Source of the DNA: Topomyia yanbarensis | Taxonomy: Eukaryota > Arthropoda > Insecta > Diptera > Culicidae | Direction of reading: 5' to 3' | Assembly (NCBI RefSeq): GCF_030247195.1 | Contig: NC_080672.1 | Span: forward strand, 376,564,166-376,628,165 | Length of the DNA stretch: 64,000 nt | Shown: positions 34,384 to 46,249 of the stretch, in pieces | Numbering within the stretch: the first letter of the stretch is position 1 | Layout of the letters: each line of letters starts with the position of its first letter | Position numbers and translations under genes: made by a program | The notes under the pieces: generated by a model | The model's database searches: none | The model's input: the letters and a program-made list of their open reading frames with translations, nothing else | Told to the model about the DNA's origin: nothing

Positions 34384-35460
34384 CTGAATTTTCCATCAAC
34401 AGGCATCCTTTGTTCAACGGAGTGTGTAGGTCGTTTGGTGTGACCTATTCGGGTGTAACCGACCTGACACCGAGCATATCCTGGACCAATAAATTTTGCT
34501 AAGCTTCACGGATTTGGCCAGTGATTTGTTGAGGGGGCATTGCTTGGTCTAGGATAACGGGACCACAAGCACCAGTTTATGGTGCCAATGTCGACTAGTT
34601 GAATGCGACTTTTTCCCACCCGAAGACGGCGTGCGTTGTTGTTTGCGATTAGGATAGTAACATGAAGACGATAAATGGTGGTTGGTGATTTTGTTTCTGT
34701 TAAAAATAATTTACGATAACGACTTGATTGTAACGACAGGTGCGCGGTGGAAGGTTGTGTTATAAAATCCGTTCGAAATAATTATAGAAATCAACTAAAC
34801 GATTGTATCTGTGAGCAATTTCACAAACTACTGTACTGCAGCGTTCATTTGTAACATTTAGTTTTTAGAACCAGAGATACTATTTTGCCTGGTTAATTTG
34901 ACGCAGCCAGAGTTTTTAACAGAGTCCAAATAAAAAAAAATATACTTCTCATCAGATCATAAAAACAAAAAATAATAAATGCACAACCCATCAAAACACA
35001 ATATAAGTCAAATTTCGATAGTGTGGACCAAGTGCCAGATATTTTGCTTTGAACTGGCAACTCTTTTTGAAACTGACAGGTTGCAGAGTACAACCAAAAA
35101 TGACAACAGTTTTGGAAGTTCATCATTTTTCTTGATAAATTTATTATGCATCCAAACAAAACGGTATCAAGTGCAGTTGCACTGTGGTGTACATTTAAAG
35201 GAAATTGAGAATGATTCATTCGTACGATGACTCTCGGACCGCATAGACATTTTTTCCAACCCGTGAAGTGAAACGCTATAAAGTATAGTGCAATGTTTTC
35301 AAGGTTATCTGGTGCGTTCTCCGTCTCTTCGAAGTCTCAGTATGTTTTCTTCTTTTGGGTGTGTGCGTTAACCACTACCAAGATACTGTTGGCAAGTAAC
35401 GGAGTGAAAGGTTAGGATGGAACAACAGGAACTATGAAAAATTTGCAATAAAATCATAAA
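34384..35460. other. non-coding stretch, no gene seen
   Basis: No recognised gene or repeat. Frames at 34,893-35,219 (minus) and 34,979-35,230 (plus) are mutual shadows without motifs. Confidence 0.4.
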
Positions 35461-35461
35461 G

Positions 35462-35690
35462 CATGTACAGTAGAGTGACAGGAAAAAAATGCCCCCTATC
35501 GGCCCACCCCTGATTCGATTCCTAGTCCCACCAGAAATACTTGCTCCAAATTTGAAGCAAATCGGACAAGTCTAGCTACCGGACCAACGTGCCTGAAGTT
35601 TTTATGGGATTTTTCTACAATTTACATGGAGAAAACCCACTAACTCGCATTTTTACCGCTAGGTGGCACTGTATGTATCGTATTATCACT
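35462..35690 (+). repeat. dispersed repeat with CCTATCGGCCCACCCC core
   Basis: The sequence from AGTAGAGTGACAGG through CCTATCGGCCCACCCCTGAT to CCGCTAGGTGGCACTG resembles a repeat I associate with mosquito genomes. There is only one copy in this window, so this rests on recall. Confidence 0.4.
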
Positions 35691-35695
35691 TGAAG

Positions 35696-36409
35696 TAAAA
35701 ATAAGAAAAATAATTTAATTATCTACAACTTTACCAAAGACTGCTAGTGAATTCGGCTTTGTTAAAAGAAGTTATTGAACTTTCAGTGAAGTGATGTATG
35801 AGTTAGTTTTGCATGGGGCCTAGCAATGCATGCTTGTGTATCAGTACTCGATTCGCGCGAACTATGCATTTTTGTGAAATAATCGATAGGTTTAGCCCAA
35901 TAGTATGTTCAGAAAAATTATAACACAAAATATGAATTATGTTTTGGTTGGAAATTTTTAGTTCCAATTGTGAACGCATAGAGGGCGCCAACACTAACTT
36001 TTCAACGGAGGGAGATAGAAATTAGGTGTCTTCCACAAAGTTGTAGAACAGGCACTTTGCAATAATTCTTCCGAACACCTTGCTACTCTATCTCTCTTCT
36101 ATGAAAAGTTAGTGTTGGCGCCCTCTATGCGTTCACAATTGGAACTAAAAATTTCCAACCAAAACATAACTCATATTTTGTGTTATAATTCTTCTGAACA
36201 TACTATTGGGTTAAACCTATCGATTATTTCACAAAAATGCATAGTTCGCGCGAATCGAGTACTGATACACAAGCATGCACTGCTAGGCCCCATGCAAAAC
36301 TAACTCAGACATCACTTCACTGAAAGTTTAATAACTTCTTTTAACAAAGCCGAATTCACTAGCAGTCTTCGGCAAAGTTGTAGATAATTAAATTATCTTT
36401 CTTATTTTC
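35696..36409. mobile_element. hairpin element, 714 bp, long inverted arms
   Basis: Arms 35,696-36,035 and about 36,060-36,409 are near-identical reverse complements. Shared phrases include TTAGTGTTGGCGCCCTCTAT, CCTATCGATTATTTCACA and GCGCGAATCGAGTACTGATA. The spacer is about 25 bp. The two mirrored 63-codon frames are by-products of the palindrome. The outer ends are AT-rich with no clear target duplication. It is a MITE-like foldback sitting directly against the dispersed repeat on its left. Confidence 0.85.
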
Positions 36410-36429
36410 ATCGAGTATACTCTCTGAGC

Positions 36430-37275
36430 TGCAGATGAATTGGCGAAGAGACCAACAAAGTAGCGCCATTGGCTAAAACGCTGCCGTGAAACCACAAATC
36501 GGACTTCAGAAGAAATTCCGCCGCCTGGGAACTCCCCGACGGTGTAGACTAGATTCACCACCAAGGACCAGTTAAGTAGTACGTGATATAGTACCGGCTT
36601 CGGATTGTCGGGGCGCCAGCGAACCGAACATCAGGCTTCACCGGAATCGCCGGACCGACCTCGGAACCCTACCGGGCAGCTCGTTAGTAGGCTAGATCCA
36701 CCGCCGGGGATTAGACCGAGTACACCGCGTCGAATAGCTAGCAGTGGGTCGGCGGGGCGCCAGTGAACCGGAAGCTACGCTCCACCCGGAATCGCTAGAT
36801 GTACCTCGACATCTACTGACTAGCCCGTTTAGTAGGCTAGGTCCACCGCCGGGGACTAGATCGAGTAGATCGGGTCGAAGCGGGGAGCTAAATGGCTCAC
36901 AGAAACGAACATCGGTATCGGGAGAAATCTACCCCTCGGCTTCGGGTGAACCTCTCTCGTCGGAGAATTCTTCGTTGGAGTAGGCTAGATCTATCGTCGG
37001 GGACTAGACCGAGTAGTTCTCAAACAAGTAAGGGCGGGAGCTGAATGGCTCATCGGGAAAGTAAAGCAAAATGGAACAAGAGGGAGCCAAAGGGCTCAAG
37101 AAATTGCGGTGCTAAAACCAAAGAAAAATCGGTATCGGGAGAACTTCCTTCGCCGGGGAACTCTCTGTCTGCGTAATCTAGATTCACCGCCGGGGACTAG
37201 AATGAGTAGACCACCACCAGTCGCGGGTCGTCGGGGCACCAGCGAACCGGACGCCCTACTCCACCGGAATCTCTT
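36430..37275 (-). repeat. GC-rich internally repeated element, copy 2 (inverted)
   Basis: This is the reverse complement of the 3.2-3.7 kb element, with more units. CGGGGACTAGACCGAGTAG-type cores recur at about 36,697, 36,855, 36,997 and 37,188, each preceded by TAGGCTAGATCCACCGC-type blocks. The segment GAATGGCTCATCGGGAAAG to AAAACCAAAGAAAAAT matches copy 1 closely. Small open frames here (36,744-36,983; 37,109-37,306) follow the repeat period and are not credible genes. Confidence 0.75.
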
Positions 37276-37309
37276 CTCAAATTTAAAGAAGTATTACAGT
37301 CACTAAAAT

Positions 37310-37860
37310 CGATACATAATGATGTATCCCCTCATTGCGGTATTTATGGCAATGAAAAGGCAGACCAACTAGCTAAAGAAGGAGTGTCATGTGATATTCT
37401 ATTCCATCGAGGAATTCAGCATAAGGATTAATATGGTATGGCACGCAAAATAAATCTTTGGCAAGAAAAATGGGATATAGACGTTTTAGGAAGATATTGT
37501 TATTCTATAATACCTCGTGTTTCCGCGAAGGCATGGTTCTTCGGTAGACATATCCAAAGATCATTTATCAAACAAGACTTATATCTAATCATTACAGACT
37601 CAACAGTCATTTATATAGAATAAATCTTGTATCAACTAATGCTTATGAATGCAAAAATAGATATGAAGACATCGATCATGCCGTGTGGATATGCAATAGA
37701 TATCCCCGAATCCCTTTCAAAGATAAACTGTCCCTTACCCTTAAACCTTCAAACAAACCAATCAGGGACATCCTTGCAAGCTTTGACATTCGATTTTAAA
37801 AAAAAAATCTTGAATTTCTTAAGAGTGTTGAGAACTGCAACCTGCGGATAGGTGACATTG
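37310..37860 (+). pseudogene. LINE ORF2 fragment: RNase H end plus C-terminal zinc region
   Basis: Translation gives CGIYGNEKADQLAKEGVSCD, corresponding to GNEKADNLAK of the intact LINEs, then LWQEKWDIDVLGRYCYSIIP followed by RVSAKAWF (compare SWQTSWDNGDMGRWLHSIIP followed by KVSTRAWF), and later DIDHAVWICNRY (compare DIEHVVWSC). Stops and frame changes interrupt it. It is an old, truncated I-type LINE 3' end followed by an A-rich tail near 37,860. Confidence 0.85.
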
Positions 37861-38194
37861 AAAATTAAATAAATGAAAGAAGAAGTCGACATCAACTCAG
37901 TTTACGGCAGAACAACCAGCGCAATCCTTAAATAAAGAAGGAATTTAAAAACAAAACACAAAAAACAACGATACTGCGACCCATATGGAAAGTGAACGAT
38001 TATTCGAGAAATTCAAATCAACGGATCAGCAGCTGGTTTATTAATGATGCTGGTTCTGAATCAAGCAAATTACGAAATTTCTCCACTCAGTGGAACAAAA
38101 ATTTGTAATATTTTAAAAAAATTTAAAAATTATTCTGATGATTTTCATTTTCCCCTTATAATAATATAATAATATAGCCAGGGACTGTATCTCA

Positions 38195-38545
38195 CCCCAC
38201 GAGCTTCGAGCCTATTTCAACATGACCATTTCTAACACTGGTGAAATTACACGGATTCTTGCTTCCCCAGTGCGCAAGAGTGCTTTAGATTTTTCCTTCT
38301 GCTCGACATCGATGCGATTAGATTGCATGTGGATGGTATATCCTTATCCTCACGGTAGAGAGCGACTACCAATCGTAATTACTATTGCTAATGGTTCTGG
38401 GCAACCGAACACAATCAATGTTTCGTAAGACCTCACACGAAAATTTGGTTGGAAGAGCTACGAGACCGTGATATCCGATAATATCGAGTCCACGAAAGAG
38501 TTTCCTCCTGAGGAAGAGTGCGGCGAACCCTCTCCTAGTTTTGGA
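38195..38545 (+). pseudogene. LINE ORF2 fragment: endonuclease C-terminal half
   Basis: The translation starting FNMTISNTGEITRI and continuing SALDFSFCSTSMRLDCMWMV matches FNMTILNTGEMTRI and SALDLSLCSTSLQLDCMWKV of the 56-kb LINE. The catalytic SDH is changed (HGRERLPIV for HGSDHLPIV). A stop follows TINVS. It is non-functional and clearly distinct in origin from the fragment at 37,310, since the order is inverted relative to an intact ORF2. Confidence 0.88.
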
Positions 38546-39236
38546 ACAAATTAAATCAATTCTTCATGTAAAAATGGTTAGACATAACGTGTCTGTGAAT
38601 ATATATTACAGAATAATCGAGAACTCTCTACGGTTCACGTAGACGGCTACGTGCAATAGTACCGTTACCTATACACGCGCAAATTCACTGAGACACCATG
38701 AATAGATGATCCGAATTTTTCCACCACGATAATAACTAGACGAATATTTGCATAATTGATCTTGATGAAAAGGATGAAAAATCTTCCACAAAGGAAGCAA
38801 CAAATATCTTTCTCCTGCGAAACCTAACATAATAGGTCAATCAGAGAACTCTACTGCCAACAAACACATGTTTCCCGAACCAATCCAATTTGTTTGAAAT
38901 ATTCTATTGTGCCGCTTGATTAGCAGTTTCTCCGAAATCGGACAATCATTCTGGCCAGTTTCCCACTCACCGGTATCTGGCACTGAATTAATCAAACAAT
39001 ATCGCCCCAAATCTCTTTCGCTAATTGCCAATTTTCCACCAGCTCCACCGAATCCAGCCGATACAAGCTACATCATTTTATCGCCATCGCTGGGCACCGT
39101 TCATTCTATTTGTACAAATCATGCTACCTATCTTCGGCACCCAGCATGCATAAAGCAAAGCCTTACCGGGTACCTACTATATCCACACATTCGCGAGAAA
39201 ACCTTCGTTCGAACGGAACCTGCAAAGAGCCTACCA
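38546..39236. other. non-coding or possible upstream region, no repeat seen
   Basis: No transposon recognised. The frame 38,907-39,482 (191 codons) is the longest non-transposon open frame in the window, but it has no ATG near its start and no motif. It is probably a GC-composition effect. Confidence 0.35.
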
Positions 39237-39620
39237 ATGAGGGGGCTATATAATGGTGGTTCCGCTCCAAAACCGGCCACCACACATTCATCGTCATCGT
39301 CCATCGTCCGCCCGAACCACAGTCAACGGTGCTTGCCAACGCGCGGTCTAGCAGCAACAGCAACAGCGGTTTGCTCTCTGTCGATCGATCGACCACAGCG
39401 TAGCTATCATTGCACCACCGCCGTCACCGACCGGCTGTTCCGGGCTTACGTATTGCATCAGCAGCGCGGTCTTACGCGCTGACGACGCCCAACACCGTCC
39501 TGGGTTAAATAATTGAAAGTGAAACTGTGGTCATTAATCATTGTATGTTATGATCGCACTATCGGCTACTACATAAAATTAACTTAAACTACGCGCTTGC
39601 GATAGTAAATTGCCGTTCGT
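39237..39620 (+). promoter_or_regulatory. possible host promoter and 5' leader
   Basis: A TATATAA box at 39,247-39,253 sits in GC-richer, repeat-free sequence. It is followed by CATCGT runs, a CAGCAACAGCAACAGCGG tract (39,352-39,369) and GTCGATCGATCGAC. A GTAAGA splice-donor-like site lies near 39,617. No initiator at the ideal spacing from TATA is obvious. Transcript evidence would be needed. Confidence 0.25.
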
Positions 39621-41004
39621 AAGATAAGGCCGAGGGTTGGACCCTGTAGCACCGGTTTATCCGACTGCGCTTACGGTGCCGTTTATTCGTGTACTTGCAG
39701 CACTCATCCAAATTAGAATTGTGCATCGTCCGTCTTGTCTCGATTAAGCACGGAAACTCATATTTAGTCAGGTGCGGAAAGGCTTGTTGCGCTAGCTAGT
39801 TCGGGCTAATAAACCACCCGTTTGAGAAATGTCGTTTATCAGCAAGTTGTTATCGCTTCATTGCTCACCTTAGAAATGCAAATTAATATTGTCGCATAGA
39901 TAGATCCCGCACCATTCATTGCTGGAAGGAACTGGCACAGTCCACAAAATCGTGTGCTTTACTAATATATTAACAACAGCTTTAACTGAATTAACAATAG
40001 GTTTCTGGAAATTGAATCTCGCATCGGAATAAGCTGAAGTGGCAGCCATGCTGCAAGGCTTCGATTAAAGTGTAATTACTATGAACACCACATGCCTACC
40101 ATCTTGTCAAGCAAGCACCTTTCTGAAGGCAAAATTTCACCCCAATCCGTCTCGGGCTCATCTAATAACGCTTCCATAAAATGTGAAGCACACAAAATCG
40201 CTCAATGCCAGACCGTAATCTGCCGGGAAGCTTGAAACTTTTAATTTCCTCTCGAGACACCCCCTCTACCAAACCAACAACGCCAGACAGGGATACCCAC
40301 CCAAAATTACATTGACGACGGTGAATACACATACACACGCACACACTCATCCATATTGAGCCAAAGTACCGATTTGAGAGTCAGAGCCAAAATCTAGACT
40401 GAACCAACAACATGAGAAGCCGATCGGTTTCCTCCTACGGAGACGACGATATTGATCCCGGAAGAGGTCTAATCATTTTCCACGCGCCGGTTAGCTGTCT
40501 GGTATTAAAGGCAGGTGGCAGGATTGTTTGAAGAATTTAAACAGAATTGCCAAAGTAAAATCAATCTTGTAGCTTACCGAAAAAAACCCACCACAGCAGG
40601 GTAGGTAATGTTTATCGACTGTGTAACACCTGTCGGGGTTTCGCTTACTTTGAAACACTTATCAAAGTTTTCTGGCAGTTTTTCACTCCTGTTCGGTCAG
40701 GTGCAGTGGAAATATTTCGAGGCGCTTAACCCTTTCGTGCACAATTTTTCTGTAGTTCATATAGAGTACAAAAACTATTTTTTTTTAAACCTGTTGGGGC
40801 ACTAAACACAAAAAACTTGTATTTATCAAGATAGGTGCTTCTCGCATAGTGCTAGAAGCTGCTCAAATTTTACTTTCCGGTGCTCAATGCAATTCTCTTA
40901 GAATTTAAAAAATTCTCAATGGTTTGTAGTAAGCCTACAGACTAAACCCAAACCTCTTGTTCACCCCACTCTTCATCTTTCGTTCGTGTTTTTCCATTGA
41001 TGCT
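39621..41004. other. non-coding stretch, no gene seen
   Basis: No gene or transposon ends recognised. A CA-rich run lies at about 40,328-40,347. Confidence 0.4.
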
Positions 41005-41795
41005 CCAATCTTTGTGGTGTAACAGACCTGCTCAGATCAGCTGCAAATATCGTCACCTGCCGAAACGAGAACCGATCCAAAGATGTCGAAAATAAGGACT
41101 TGCATCTTTTTACAACCATCTTCACGGGTTTTTTATCATTCTGGGCGATACTCGTTCCTAATTATCTACTAGCTTGTACTGAGAGTTTCCTAGCGGCGGA
41201 ATTTCTCTCGATACCGATGCCCGTTTTTGTGAGCCATTTGGTTCTCAACCACTCTTGCACAAAAGTCACCTACTCACCAACATGTTGGGAAGAAAATTCA
41301 GAAAATGATAGTGCTGAAAACTCAGCAATTTAATTTCAACCATTTGACAAATTCTCTTTGCTGAAAATTCTGCAATTTAATTGTCACATTGACAGCACAA
41401 TCACCGAATTTTCAGTAATCCAGCCCAGATTACTGAAAATTCGGTTTTGACAACTCAATTGCTAAATTTTTAGCAAAAAGAATCTGTCAGATGGTTGAAA
41501 TTAAATTTCTGAGTTTTCAGCACTTTCATTTGCTGAGTTTTCATTCCAAAATTTCGGAATTTACGGCAAAATTTCTCTGGACAATGAAATCCCGATTTTC
41601 TTCGAGTTTGTGTTGTTAGTTCATTATTTTTCCTCCTGGGCTGATGGTGCTAGATCGCTGACCAACCTTTGCTGTGTAACTGATCTACGCATAATTATTG
41701 TTAATATCGAAACTTGTCGAAACGTGAACCGATCTAGCGAAGCCGACAAACTTGATTTACATCCTTGTACAGCCACCCGTGCAGGGTTTCTTCAA
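41005..41795 (+). repeat. diverged duplication flanking a MITE
   Basis: About 41,005-41,135 and 41,660-41,795 share order and phrases: a TTTG(T)G(G/C)TGTGTAAC-type block, CCGAAACG(A)GAACCGATC against CGAAACGTGAACCGATC, GACTTGCATC against GATTTACATC, and CACGGGTTTTTT against GCAGGGTTTCTT. A scrap of the GC-rich element (GATACCGATGCCCGTTTTTG) lies at about 41,212. Confidence 0.5.
41288..41553. mobile_element. MITE, palindromic, about 265 bp
   Basis: The arms pair around the centre at about 41,432 (CAGTAATCCAGCCCAGATTACTG). Outer arm phrases are AGTGCTGAAAACTCAGCAAT and its complement CTGAGTTTTCAGCACT. TTTAATTTCAACCAT is mirrored. CTGAAAA/TTTTCAG words are iterated. The exact ends and target duplication are not resolved. 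Confidence 0.7.
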
Positions 41796-42305
41796 ATAAT
41801 GAACCGAACTCAAATGACATTGTGTGTCAAAACGGTTCGCAGTTGTAAGTAGGAGTTTGACCACTACTCGGGTTCTTGTTTGCCCGGCGGACCTTTCTAT
41901 CCAGGGCGGCCTAGGTGCTCCTTCCGGAATTTCAGATTTTCGTAACACAACAAACTAATGGAATACAAACAAATAAATTTAATTTTACCGTGTTCATTTT
42001 CCACTATCACTCTCCTCCGCTGTCCGTTGAACTGTTGCTGCTACTGGCGGGTTCCGTCCGGTCGGGGCAACAACGGCCGCGTATTTGGGTTGTTTCCATC
42101 GGTTGCTCCGGCAACGGTCCTTTTCGATTAGCTAGGGAGGTGAGCAAGGATCTTTTGTTGGAATCTCCCTAGCGACAGGGCGACTAAACGCCGGGTCCAC
42201 TCACTCCCCGTGAATGGCCCAGGTAGATACCGCAGTAAACTACCTCAAATGGAACCGTTGTTCTACCTGCGTCGCCCTTCTTTACGATTAACTGTGGAAG
42301 AGATC
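41796..42305. other. non-coding, no gene seen
   Basis: Moderately GC-rich with no recognisable motif. Frames here are short and unsupported. Confidence 0.35.
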
Positions 42306-42474
42306 AGAGTGTATGTAAGGAGAGTGAAGACAACTGTCATGATTATCCGTCAGTGATGTTCCAAACGAACAAACGACCTGTCAAAATTCACAAATTTGAC
42401 TTGTTTGGAATGACACTGACAAATAATAATTGTTCCAATTTTGACAGTGTCGTCACTCTCCTTATATGCACTCA
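42306..42474. mobile_element. small MITE, about 168 bp
   Basis: The ends AGTGTATGTAAGGAGAGTGA (left) and AGTGCATATAAGGAGAGTGA (right, read inward) form an inverted pair, continued by GACA(A)CTGTCA. The interior is non-coding. The target duplication is unclear. Confidence 0.65.
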
Positions 42475-42896
42475 CGAGGAGATCAATGCTCGTTCGGCTA
42501 ATCCTCCACAGTGAAGGCGGCGTGGTATCACTGGGTCACTGTCACCACAAACTTACGTGCCCGTACTACGGACCGGCACTTTCGACGGGAATCTACCGTC
42601 AACGTGCGCACTAAACTTTTCGTTACGGTGGCGGGAAACTGTGCCGAAAAAAGCAATAATTTTCTGGACGTCTCGATGGCCGCCTTCCTCACTCGACCAA
42701 AACAAACCCGACACCACAAAACCGCACCGCCGCATAACTGTCATCTCCCTTGCAGCATAAACACACTATAACAGCAAGATAAGACCGGTGACCTACCTAA
42801 GCCCTAGGTTGTTAATATACAAACATAAAACAAAATTTACTACGTCTATCTGAACGCACTAAACGGTTCACAAACGCGAAACTATACAAAAATTTA
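42475..42896. other. non-coding, no gene recognised
   Basis: Several overlapping frames at 42,511-42,771 on both strands lack motifs and cancel each other as evidence. Confidence 0.35.
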
Positions 42897-43310
42897 GGGC
42901 ATGTTCAGGAGCGTTTCAGTTATAGATGCATAATTTTGACAGTTCTATAATATAAAACTGAAAATTTTAAAACTAGAACTTGCTGTCCCCAGCAGCAGTT
43001 TTAGCGGGCGTTCTATTCAGTTTAAAATTCATGTTCCGCCATGCCTTCAGCGTTACTGCATTCAATTTTATTTTTCCCCAGTCTATCGGGTCTAAATGCC
43101 TGTGCTGAGTACTCTTCATGTATTTAAAACACAGTTCTAAACGTGTTTTAAAATCAGCAACAAATAGAACGGCATCGTATAACAGTTTTAAATTTTAAAA
43201 CAAAACTGTTCGAAATTATAAAACAAAACGCTCTGCTGGGGATGTGAATGTTTCAGTTCCAGTTCTACTTTGAAACTCCCATACAAAATAAAACGCTCCT
43301 GAACATGCCC
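42897..43310. mobile_element. PIF/Harbinger-like MITE, 414 bp, TTA target duplication
   Basis: Terminal inverted repeats are GGGCATGTTCAGGAGCGTTT at both ends, flanked by TTA at 42,894-42,896 and 43,311-43,313. A 3-bp TWA duplication with GGG-starting ends is typical of PIF/Harbinger. The interior is AT-rich with inverted AAAACTG/CAGTTTTA words and no transposase. Confidence 0.85.
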
Positions 43311-43313
43311 TTA

Positions 43314-45125
43314 TACTCTAAATGTGAACGGTATCGAACAGCAGCCCAGTCAAAAAGGGCAAGTTGCTGGCTAACGGGGGGCTATTTGCCAACTCGGATG
43401 CGCTAATTTCTCTTCAATTTGCCAGCAAATTGCTGGCAATTAGGGGGCTATTTCAAATGCAACATTTGGGCGATTTGCCGCCGTCATTGTTTAGCCGCTC
43501 TACCCGCCCTTAAATCGCCCAGGGAACACGCCATTTAATCGTCCTTAATTGCCTAATATGAAAATTACAAATAATACTTATTTTCGGATTCATTATCTAC
43601 ACTACACTATCATACACATAAACTTATCACTACACTAGGTAATCACCACCAAACTATAGGAAGAATCAATGGTGAAATTGGCATTGCACACCAAAACTTA
43701 CCACAAACTGACTTTTATTAAGAGTTTAGGTCAGAGATCTTGTTCCACTATATTTACACACGATTCCACAATTTCCCACATTCGTTGGCTAAATGAAGTG
43801 CACTAGACAAACAAAATACAAGCGAGAACACGCCAATTGTTTAAAACAACAATTTTAAGCTTGAGCCAAACATGAACCGCCATGTTTGAAAACCGCAAAA
43901 ACAACCAAGTTCTTTTCAGCCGCCAGAAAATTTGTCTAAGTGTTGAAATCGCCTTTAAATCGCATTCGCAAATTGCATTTGTTCCTAGGGGCAATTAGCA
44001 CAGGCGAGTTGAATTAAACGTCAAACTGTCAAACGTCAAACTGTTTAATAATTTTAATAATCTGTACGGTATCTACCGAAGATCGAACAAAATAAAATAA
44101 ATAAATCGCCTGACCATCTTCGTCCGCATTTTTTTTTGACCGGGAGTGAGCATAACATCAAGTAAACAAATACACTCTACGGAGTGTATACGCAAAAAAG
44201 TGCTAAATTGTTACCCTGACGGGTTACACAGTATAAAATTTTTATTCCTGATTAGGAAGTTTACAAATTTTCAAAAGTAATTCAAAATTCCCATGGGAGG
44301 GGTTTGAACCCCCAAAACACTCCCCTTGCGCGCGAGTTTACAATAGTCCAATGGTATGGGAAAAGTAGTGGAAGATAATCAAAATTGATTGGTTTTATCA
44401 GTTTTTAACTAATTTTCAAGGCAACGAAATTTAGTTGAATTCAGTCAGACTAATTGCAATAACTTCAGTTCTTCGGATAATACTTACAACTATGAGTGCT
44501 TAAATAACAGTTATTAGTCCCAGTTATTTACCTTAGTTGTTTTAATAATTAAATTTGGTCTAAATAGAAAGTTTCTAAACAACATGGGCCTGCAGAGGTT
44601 AAACAGAGATCAATGAGGAAAGCATACAAAATAAGCTCGACCTGGGGGTCTTCCTTCCCAAACCAGAGTACACAAGGACCAAATTGAAAACATACAACCA
44701 TCAGATGGAACGAGTAGCTTGCGAAGGACTTGTTGCATCCGGAAAGTTGTGCTGCTCGATTTAACGTGCGTTGTCGTGGACCACAAGGGGGGGGGGGGGG
44801 GGGGTGCAGCTAGAAATAAAACTGACAAAGATTGATGATTGATGTTACTCTGTCGTATGTGTTGTTCGACAGGTGCTGACGTAGGGTGAAGTCGGTGGAT
44901 ATCAATTTACTAGCATCGACTGAGAGTAGTGGCAGTTGGCGAAATCGGGCCAAAACATGGGGTCGGCTTGTCAATCATTCTTTCATATAATTAAATTTTT
45001 TGACATAATTCTAAAAATACCGACTAGATCAATATTTTGTGTTCATAGCTGCGAATCGCTTGCCAAGTTTTTATTTTTTTCGTGAATTTACATAGCATAT
45101 ACCTGAACGGTACATTTTAGCCATT
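43314..45125. other. non-coding stretch with weak transposon traces
   Basis: CCCAGTCAAAAA (about 43,350) and its partner TTTTTGACCGGG (about 44,133) could be 12-bp inverted ends of a 0.8-kb element. TTGCTGG/CCAGCAA words are iterated near 43,380-43,435. An 18-base G tract is at 44,787-44,804. No gene recognised. Confidence 0.4.
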
Positions 45126-45129
45126 TTAA

Positions 45130-45331
45130 GGTTGGACAAAGAATCGGCAAAAATCGAAAACGAAAAAAAGCAGTTTTTTTCCACACCGTGTGTTAGATCC
45201 TCATGAAAATCAATCAGCTTATGTAGAACGTTGTTACAGTACTGCTGATTGATTTTCATGAGGATCTAACACACGGTGTGGAAAAAAACTGCTTTTTTCG
45301 TTTTCAATTTTTGCGCTTTCTCCGTTCAACC
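45130..45331. mobile_element. hairpin MITE, 202 bp, TTAA flanks
   Basis: Near-perfect arms start GGTTGGAC (left) and GGTTGAAC (right, read inward) and meet around 45,225. The long shared stem includes CACACCGTGTGTTAGATCCT. TTAA flanks both sides (45,126-45,129 and 45,332-45,335), as in piggyBac-type insertion. A TA duplication is an alternative reading. Confidence 0.75.
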
Positions 45332-45335
45332 TTAA

Positions 45336-46249
45336 CTGCAAATACGTGTTTCACGGTTTTCCCGAGTAGAAAGCTCTAAAAGCTCTTCACAAGCTCAATG
45401 TAAAATAACATTCATTCGTGGAATAATTAGACTCTCACCACAAATATCTCAAAACCTGTAAAATTGAAATAATTTTCTTATGCTCAAAAATCCAATATCG
45501 CCAATAATTTCGACCAAATTATGAAATGCGACATAAACACATTGGAAAATGTATTTCACATTACATGAATATACACATCAAGGGGTAGTAACACATGTCA
45601 AATACAATAGCAAAAGAACTGGATCCGTCAACTTACCCTTAGAATACGTCCTGGTTTCCAAGAACATGTCCTGGTTTCAAACTGGAATCAGTAGCAATTG
45701 GCTGAAATGGCACGTTCCCCATGATGATCGGAGATTTGTGCCTTACCGTAATTTGTCGTTTCATCATTTCCTAATGGGAAGGATTGGGGAAGTGGTAAGG
45801 TTAGGGTAAGGAAAATAACGACACAGAGAACATATACAACACGGAAGTATTCTTCACTCCTAAGGGAATGTGATGAGCGGATATATCGACACCCCCGATG
45901 GGCTTTTAAGAACAGAATGACAACTACCCCTTAGAGATACTGTCATTCAAATACGGCTTAAACTATAGCTGTTTACCGCACTGGGTTAGGAACAATAGTA
46001 TATCCTTTAATTTCAACTATGTATGAAGAACCAAAAATCCGGATACGCAATTGCATTACTGCAGAGCAGTTCCATATTAAATTATATGAAATTCCACAAT
46101 CGGATTCACAAAGATCTGACGAATAATATTCAGCACGCCGAATAGTAACCATGTGATAATTGAGTTTGCAATGCTCAGACAGTGCCAGGGGCGGTGAATC
46201 ACTTTACGCCCGAGTGGGTAGAAAGCATAGGGTGAGGGGTCCATTAGTA
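45336..46249. other. non-coding stretch, no gene seen
   Basis: No motif recognised. CAGTGCCAGGGGCGG at about 46,184 recalls a hAT-type end, and a weak inverted partner lies near 47,835-47,850 outside the next element. Confidence 0.35.

Noticed and set aside
35803..36303. Two identical 63-codon genes in opposite orientation
   Set aside because: They are mirror images created by the hairpin element, with no family match or conserved start context.
36744..37306. Pro/Ser/Arg-rich small proteins
   Set aside because: They lie in the GC-rich repeat and follow its units. Composition alone explains the open frames.
38907..39482. 191-codon open frame as a host gene
   Set aside because: There is no ATG near the start and no motif, and it runs through a putative TATA box. 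It is more likely leader or intergenic DNA of higher GC.
43350..44144. 0.8-kb TIR element with CCCAGTCAAAAA ends
   Set aside because: Only 12 imperfect bases pair and no target duplication is convincing. Kept as a note only.
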